Shown: piece by piece, positions 7,271 to 10,354 of the stretch | Layout: each line of letters begins with the position of its first letter | Numbering within the stretch: position 1 is the stretch's first letter | Assembly: GCA_026770585.1 (NCBI GenBank) | Contig: MU646525.1 | Coordinates: 359,687 to 370,040, forward strand | DNA from: Baffinella frigidus | Taxonomy: Eukaryota; Cryptophyceae; Cryptomonadales; Baffinellaceae | Direction: 5' to 3' | DNA length: 10,354 nucleotides | Program-made: the position numbers and the translations under genes | The notes under the pieces: model-generated | Told to the model about the DNA's origin: nothing | Databases searched by the model: none | What the model saw: the letters and a program-made list of their open reading frames with translations, nothing else

Positions 7271-7381
7271 AACACAAGCTGAGACCAACCTTGAGTTCAT
7301 TGACCGTTCACATCAGTCAACTAGAGGCTCGCGACCTGGCCCATGACCGAGACTCGCTACCTGTCTGACCGAGTGAGCCTC
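7271..7381 (+). repeat. 111 bp perfect inverted repeat, left copy
   Basis: Every base is the reverse complement of 8657-8767. The repeat starts AACACAAGCTGAGACC and ends GACCGAGTGAGCCTC. The flanking DNA is unrelated on either side, so the borders are sharp. The right copy lies in frame at the 3' end of a minus-strand coding frame, which suggests this left copy is the derived one. Confidence 0.95.
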
Positions 7382-7396
7382 GGTCAGACAGGTAGC
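7356..7396. repeat. 18 bp perfect hairpin at the repeat's inner edge
   Basis: GCTACCTGTCTGACCGAG (7356-7373) and its exact reverse complement (7379-7396) surround a 5-base loop. The left arm is inside the 111 bp repeat. The right arm extends past its border and abuts a broken family A MITE, as a template-switch junction would. Confidence 0.85.
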
Positions 7397-7480
7397 ACTC
7401 CCACCCCCCTAGGATCACCATAGGGCCATAGGTATAGGCCCACTGTAGGGTAGCGGTTTCTTATGAGCGAGGTTCCCCTG
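7397..7480. mobile_element. MITE family A, right half only
   Basis: The interior (CCTAGGATCACCATAGGGCC) and right terminal repeat (TTTCTTATGAGCGAGGTTCC, one mismatch to the family, then CCTG) are present. The left terminal repeat is gone, cut off where the inverted-repeat hairpin ends at 7396. Confidence 0.75.
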
Positions 7481-7727
7481 TAGGTCCTCTTTGGGCGATC
7501 GCCAGGTTGAGTGTCACGGTCTGGCATGTCCTGCGATTCGCCCCTCGAGAAGGACTTAAAGGAGATTGTCCCGACTCTCATGGATTGTAGCGGATTGCCT
7601 CAAATACGCGCGGGGGAGAGACAGAGGACGAGGAAGAGAGAGCGAGAGAGCAAGAGCGGGGGAGAGAGAGATCCCCTCCTAGGCCCAACCCATTTTCTCG
7701 GTGCATGCATCGCAATCGGCCACTGTA
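7481..7727. repeat. GA-rich low-complexity region
   Basis: A degenerate GA/GAGC purine run occupies about 7612-7671. The rest of the interval shows no gene or element I recognise. Confidence 0.7.
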
Positions 7728-7832
7728 CAGGGGTACCTCAAAAAGGAAAACGCCCCCCCCCCAGGACCCTATGCCTAGGGCTCTACAGTGGTTCTGGGGG
7801 AGGCGCGGCTCCTTATGAGCGAGGTGCCCGTG
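7728..7832. mobile_element. MITE family A, copy 4 (decayed)
   Basis: The left end CAGGGGTACCTC is followed by AAAAAGGAAAACGCC instead of the usual GCTCATAAGAAA. The right end CCTTATGAGCGAGGTGCCCG carries substitutions. The interior retains CCTATGCCTAGGGCTCTA. At 105 bp it is an older copy than 5573-5689. Confidence 0.7.
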
Positions 7833-7938
7833 CAGGGTCCTAGGAGGACGCGCAGCATGCTGTGAGTCTCTCGCACGGACAGTCAGGGTGGTTCACTCCA
7901 CGAACATACTCACACACGCCTCACTCACCCACCGCAAA

Positions 7939-8394
7939 TCAAGACAAGAGCGCGTCGGCCAACCGTTTCTCCTTTTCCATCTGCTCGACGATCATCCGCT
8001 GAAGCACGGTTTGCCCTACGTTCGCCATGCCGTCCATACGTTCAGAGATGCTCTCGGTCTCCAGTCCCGGTAAGGACTTGCGGCCCGCCCCGATCGCGTT
8101 CCCAAGGGGGGAACGCGCGTCACCGGATGCTGTGCGCCGACCCAACGAGCGGAGCAGGCCGGACGCCTCGCTCGGTGGTGCGGACGCCTGGGGGCTGGAT
8201 ACGGGACGGGACATGGGTCGCGGGCTTGACTGGGGAGAAGACTTGAACCACGATCTGCGAAACGGGTTGATGAGTGCCTTGAGGCTAAGCAGTATGCCGC
8301 CGCGCTTGCCGGCTGCGCCCCCGCGCGCGATCTCAGCCCCGTCGGACCAGACCGCACCGGTCGGCCCCTCGTCGCGATCCCCTGCCGCCACCAT
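7939..8394 (-). CDS. 151-residue protein of unknown function
   Basis: The frame begins at ATG 8394 (AAACATGG context). An in-frame TGA lies 27 bases upstream, so this is the first possible start of the uninterrupted frame. It ends in TGA at 7941-7939. The N-terminal third is G/A/R-rich. Residues about 31-48 (GGGILLSLKALINPFRRSWF region) are moderately hydrophobic and basic. Residues about 49-80 are S/P-rich and probably disordered. The C-terminus (about 117-151, including MANVGQTVLQRMIVEQMEKE then KRLADALLS) looks like an amphipathic helix able to self-associate. Codons favour G/C at third positions. I recognise no family. It lies within the segment bounded by the 111 bp inverted repeats. A plus-strand frame (8027-8548) overlaps it; I prefer the minus frame because its C-terminal helix looks protein-like. 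Confidence 0.5.
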   Translation of the reverse strand: MVAAGDRDEGPTGAVWSDGAEIARGGAAGKRGGILLSLKALINPFRRSWFKSSPQSSPRPMSRPVSSPQASAPPSEASGLLRSLGRRTASGDARSPLGNAIGAGRKSLPGLETESISERMDGMANVGQTVLQRMIVEQMEKEKRLADALLS

Positions 8395-8548
8395 GTTTGA
8401 GAAAATAGAATATCAAACCCTTTGGTGCCCCGATGAAACACGACGGGGAATCGTGGCGTTCTTGACTCATGGACGTGACCATAACGGTCCGGACTCAATT
8501 TTTTGGTGTCGTAAAATCGACAAGATAAGAGAGGCGTCATCCCTTTGA
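8393..8548 (+). CDS. possible 51-residue ORF, divergent from the 151-residue ORF
   Basis: The ATG at 8393 has a very good eukaryotic context (GCCGCCACCATG). It overlaps the ATG of the minus-strand frame, since CATG at 8392-8395 gives a start on both strands. The peptide begins MFEKIEYQTLWCPDETRRGI and contains two Trp-Cys pairs (WCP and WCR) about 30 residues apart. The same frame is open upstream to an ATG at 8027, but that part is antisense to a better candidate. No family is recognised, and the good start context may be chance. Confidence 0.25.
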   Translation: MFEKIEYQTLWCPDETRRGIVAFLTHGRDHNGPDSIFWCRKIDKIREASSL

Positions 8549-8656
8549 TGGACTTGCTCCGTGACTTCCTCGGGCCATCTATTCAGTTTGCGTAGTAATT
8601 TTCATGTGTTTTCAATGTTGTGTAGTAATTGGTGTGTAGTAATTTTCATGTGTGTA
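8549..8656. repeat. AT-rich stretch with repeated TGTAGTAATT units
   Basis: GTAGTAATTTTCATGTGT occurs at 8592-8609 and again at 8636-8653, with another TGTAGTAATT between them (about 8621-8630). The spacing of the two long units is 44 bases. Related GTAGTAA motifs occur at about 9444 and 9566 and, reversed, at 9683 and 9717. Confidence 0.8.
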
Positions 8657-8767
8657 GAGGCTCACTCGGTCAGACAGGTAGCGAGTCTCGGTCATGGGCC
8701 AGGTCGCGAGCCTCTAGTTGACTGATGTGAACGGTCAATGAACTCAAGGTTGGTCTCAGCTTGTGTT
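8657..8767 (-). repeat. 111 bp perfect inverted repeat, right copy
   Basis: This is the exact reverse complement of 7271-7381. On minus it encodes the last residues of the 8692-9036 frame (GTQAETNLEFIDRS...). It is therefore probably the source copy, with the coding frame reaching a TAG inside it at 8694-8692. Confidence 0.95.
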
Positions 8768-9342
8768 CCCTCCAACGCAGCCACCTCGAGGACAGGAAGC
8801 TGCAGCCGGTAGTCGCGGAAGGTGGTCTTGCATATCCCGAATTGCTTGAAGTTGGCCACGTTCTTGAAGGAAGGCTCGTGGCGATGGACCAACCACTGGT
8901 ACATGCACTCCCGAATTTCGCAGTCGAGGAAGCAGGTGTGCAGGGGCACCCCGGAGACTCGGGAAGCCACCCGAGTGAGCTCCAGAGATGTTTCGGAGTC
9001 CTCCAGCTTCATCCGGGGGTAGGCGGCGTCGATCTGCTCACGCAGGGCCGCTCGATCAGCTGATGCTCAGATCTGGAGAAAAGGGAAAAACCAGCCGGGA
9101 ACGGCATGCACCTGGTCGATTTGGCGCCTGACGAGCTGCACGCTCCATCCATAGGACTTCTCGTCGTCCTTGGTGTACTCCTTGGTCGAGTAGGCCATCA
9201 CGGTGGCGTCCCGCAGCCGCTCGCGCGATCCGATCGAATCGTCATCCTGCAAAGAGTTTTTCACCCAAGACTTGGTGAGGTGCGCGGGCTGTTCCGGGGT
9301 TTTGAGCGCAGCAGCCGTCCAGGACCGCTTCTTCCCAGACAT
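8692..9342 (-). CDS. unknown protein, probably two exons
   Basis: The first part starts at ATG 9342 (MSGKKRSWTAAALKTPEQPA...) and is a charged, soluble-looking segment to about 9112 (...VQLVRRQIDQ). The second part, about 9033-8692, reads IDAAYPRMKLEDSETSLELT, then RVASRVSGVPLHTCFLDCEI and so on, and looks convincingly protein-like with several Cys and aromatic residues. The two are in different frames. A donor CAG|GTGCAT at 9111 with acceptor GAGCAG|ATCGAC (intron 9111-9034, 78 bases) joins them in phase. However, the strongest-looking acceptor (TTTTCTCCAG, about 9073) leads straight to TGA. A frameshifted relic is therefore the alternative. The C-terminal 24 or so codons lie in the 111 bp repeat. 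No domain family is recognised. The frame is open upstream to 9483, but that sequence is C-run-rich and unlikely to be coding. Confidence 0.45.
9034..9111 (-). other. candidate 78-base intron
   Basis: On minus it starts GTGCATGCCG, contains the pyrimidine tract GGTTTTTCCCTTTTCTCCAG, and ends CGTGAGCAG. It restores the frame between the two halves of the unknown protein. The true acceptor is uncertain because the best tract points to a site about 40 bases earlier. Confidence 0.35.
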
Positions 9343-9640
9343 TCTGCCTTTCAACGGCAAGTTTCTGGTTTCTTTCTTTCCCCCAGGTGCCCAGAACTCC
9401 CCCCCCCGTCGGAATTTGAAGGGGGGAAATCCCGCCAGATTTGTGTAGTAAAAAAGGGTCGGAATTTTCAAAAGGATCGACATTAAATTACACGCCTCGT
9501 AGATCTTGCAATTTCATAACGTGGGAGGTGACTCGTGGGGTGATTTATTCATATGGGGTGCTAGGTAGTAAAGAAGATTGCAAATGGGGTGCTTCTGGCT
9601 TCTTTTTTTTGATCTGGACACCCCAACGTCTCTTTTGATG
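9343..9640. other. upstream region of the minus-strand gene
   Basis: I see no gene here. A run of nine C (about 9400-9408) faces a run of six G (about 9421-9426) and can form a C/G stem. GTCGGAATTT recurs at 9409 and 9459. TGTAGTAAAA and GGTAGTAAAG motifs occur at about 9443 and 9564. The stretch is AT-richer than the coding part and may hold the promoter. Confidence 0.4.
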
Positions 9641-9735
9641 GACGTGACCCACAACGTGACATTCTCTACGTGTTATAATCTCTTTACTACAGTCACGTGC
9701 GCTTCGCGCACGTGACTTTACTACAGTCACGTGTG
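9640..9735. promoter_or_regulatory. cluster of ACGTG cores between divergent frames
   Basis: Within about 95 bases there are six ACGTG cores (GACGTGAC, AACGTGAC, TACGTGTT and three CACGTG sites) plus TATAAT at 9675-9680. CACGTG is the core bound by plant and algal bZIP and bHLH factors; whether it acts here is inference. The cluster lies between the leftward gene starting at 9342 and the rightward frame at 9924. Two of the sites also build a hairpin. Confidence 0.4.
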
Positions 9736-9743
9736 CTTCGCGC
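9683..9743. repeat. 34 bp tandem hairpin unit, second copy decayed
   Basis: The unit TTTACTACAGTCACGTG is repeated at 9683-9699 and 9717-9733. In the first unit, GTCACGTGCGC (9692-9702), TTC and its exact complement (9706-9716) form an 11 bp stem with a 3-base loop. In the second unit the right arm has diverged (GCGCCTGGGG), so the stem is lost. Confidence 0.85.
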
Positions 9744-9747
9744 CTGG

Positions 9748-9780
9748 GGAAAAACATGACGCTTCGCGTCATGTTTTTCC
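9748..9780. repeat. 15 bp perfect hairpin with TTC loop
   Basis: GGAAAAACATGACGC (9748-9762), TTC, and the exact reverse complement (9766-9780). The apex CGCTTCGCG is the same as in the 9692-9716 hairpin although the stems differ. It could act as an RNA processing or 3'-end hairpin, a recombination site or a replication block. Confidence 0.9.
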
Positions 9781-9923
9781 ATCTTGGATGGGCCACAGTG
9801 GTGTACCGGTAGACAGGAGGGGAGAGTGCATTTGCGTTCTTGAATCAGGATTGGTTCGGATGAAACGCGGGCAGGCCTGAGGAAAGTATGTACGAAGGGA
9901 TGGGCACGAATTGACGGGTCAAA
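9781..9923. other. short leader before the 9924 frame
   Basis: No gene is visible. AATTGACGGGT at 9909-9919 recurs inverted near the right edge of the window (10331-10341), which suggests that the two bracket a unit. Confidence 0.4.
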
Positions 9924-10220
9924 ATGGGGGCAAAGAACTGCACCTTGAGCTTAAAATTGACCCCCACTTCTTTAGGTCGTTTTGAAGCTGAGATCACGCT
10001 GAGATCTTTCCCGTTTTCCAAAGTTGAAATAATTAACTTTGGGACGAGCTGCGGCGTGCCAAAATTTGCTCAAGACCAAGGCGACTTTTTAAGTGAAGGG
10101 GTCTTGACCACACAATCCCTGGTGAAATCACAAATTGTGTCAGCACTACATGTGATTGTAAACGGGAAATGTGTTGTAAAGACCGAATTTGCCCCATTTG
10201 CTCATCAAAAGCACTTTTAA
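9924..10220 (+). CDS. possible 98-residue ORF, function unknown
   Basis: The frame opens at ATG 9924 (CAAAATGGGG context) and stops at TAA 10218-10220. The product (MGAKNCTLSLKLTPTSLGRF..., ending APFAHQKHF) has alternating hydrophobic and polar residues, as in a beta-rich soluble protein. There is no signal peptide or membrane segment. I recognise no family. The stop codon falls inside the left arm of a perfect hairpin (10212-10225 with 10244-10257). A block of this frame (10094-10115) is repeated inverted at 10301-10322. Either it is a small gene with a structured 3' end or it is the interior of a foldback element. Confidence 0.35.
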   Translation: MGAKNCTLSLKLTPTSLGRFEAEITLRSFPFSKVEIINFGTSCGVPKFAQDQGDFLSEGVLTTQSLVKSQIVSALHVIVNGKCVVKTEFAPFAHQKHF

Positions 10221-10322
10221 GATATAAAAAAGAATTTCGGTACATATCTTAAAAGTGAGATTGTTTTTTTTGTACCAGGTTTGAATTCAATCGTTTCGTT
10301 TTGTGTGGTAAAGACCCCTTCA
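10094..10322. repeat. 22 bp inverted repeat around the 3' hairpin
   Basis: TGAAGGGGTCTTGACCACAC and its next two bases (10094-10115) match the reverse complement of 10301-10322 at 21 of 22 positions. The inner hairpin 10212-10257 lies between the arms. Confidence 0.8.
10212..10257. terminator. 14 bp perfect hairpin overlapping the stop codon
   Basis: CACTTTTAAGATAT (10212-10225) and ATATCTTAAAAGTG (10244-10257) are exact complements around an 18-base A-rich loop. The left arm contains the TAA of the 9924 frame. T-rich sequence follows (about 10261-10271). A role in forming the transcript's 3' end is inferred from position only. Confidence 0.55.
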
Positions 10323-10354
10323 ATTAAAAAACACCCGTCAATTTGAGCCATTCC

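Noticed and set aside
7003-7368. 121-codon plus frame and its antisense 7043-7300
   Set aside because: Composed of repeat D, a C-run region and the 111 bp repeat in a register different from the coding one.
8027-8392. Plus-strand frame opposite the 151-residue ORF
   Set aside because: Looks like the antisense shadow of the minus frame: Pro/Arg/Asp-rich without helix or domain pattern. Only its last 51 codons fall outside and are listed separately with low confidence.
8016-8540. 174-codon minus-strand frame in another register
   Set aside because: Rich in R/S/P with no structure, and overlaps the better minus-strand frame; a GC-rich shadow.
9106-9486. 126-codon plus frame opposite the minus-strand unknown gene
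   Set aside because: Shadow of the minus-strand exon; the minus product has the more natural composition.
1-10354. CRISPR array, tRNA, rRNA or bacterial operon signals
   Set aside because: No regularly spaced identical repeats with unique spacers, no tRNA B-box with cloverleaf, no rRNA blocks and no Shine-Dalgarno-linked gene strings were seen.

Overview
The window looks like nuclear DNA of a eukaryotic microbe, most likely a microalga or other protist. It has long tracts of the seven-base TTTAGGG/CCCTAAA telomere repeat, known from plants, green algae, dinoflagellates and some alveolates. It also has one gene with a GT-AG intron, many non-autonomous inverted-repeat elements and CT/GA microsatellites. 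There is no operon structure. I cannot name the species.

Layout. 1-70 is degenerate telomere-like repeat. 123-2211 is nearly all small inverted-repeat (MITE or foldback) elements plus a telomeric block at 1621-1888. 2509-3085 (minus) is the only gene whose family I recognise: a secreted ankyrin-repeat protein with one intron, which runs into repeat DNA and appears incomplete. 3843-4838 is a 1 kb degenerate telomeric array. 4839-7270 is a mosaic of dispersed repeats, MITEs, microsatellites and a third telomeric block (6084-6402, with a tail at 6458-6535). 7271-8767 is a 1.5 kb segment bounded by a perfect 111 bp inverted repeat and carrying a 151-residue ORF of unknown function. 8692-9342 (minus) holds a second unknown protein, probably in two exons. 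9630-9780 is a hairpin-rich, ACGTG-rich region between that gene and a weak rightward ORF (9924-10220), whose stop codon lies inside another perfect hairpin.

The genes show no evident common pathway. The right-hand 2 kb is locally AT-rich and differs in character from the left part. It may be part of an integrated mobile or virus-like element, but no hallmark gene is visible to prove it. The most notable items are the 111 bp inverted-repeat cassette, the hairpins sharing a GCTTCGC apex, the stop-codon hairpin, and the telomeric tracts that alternate in orientation.
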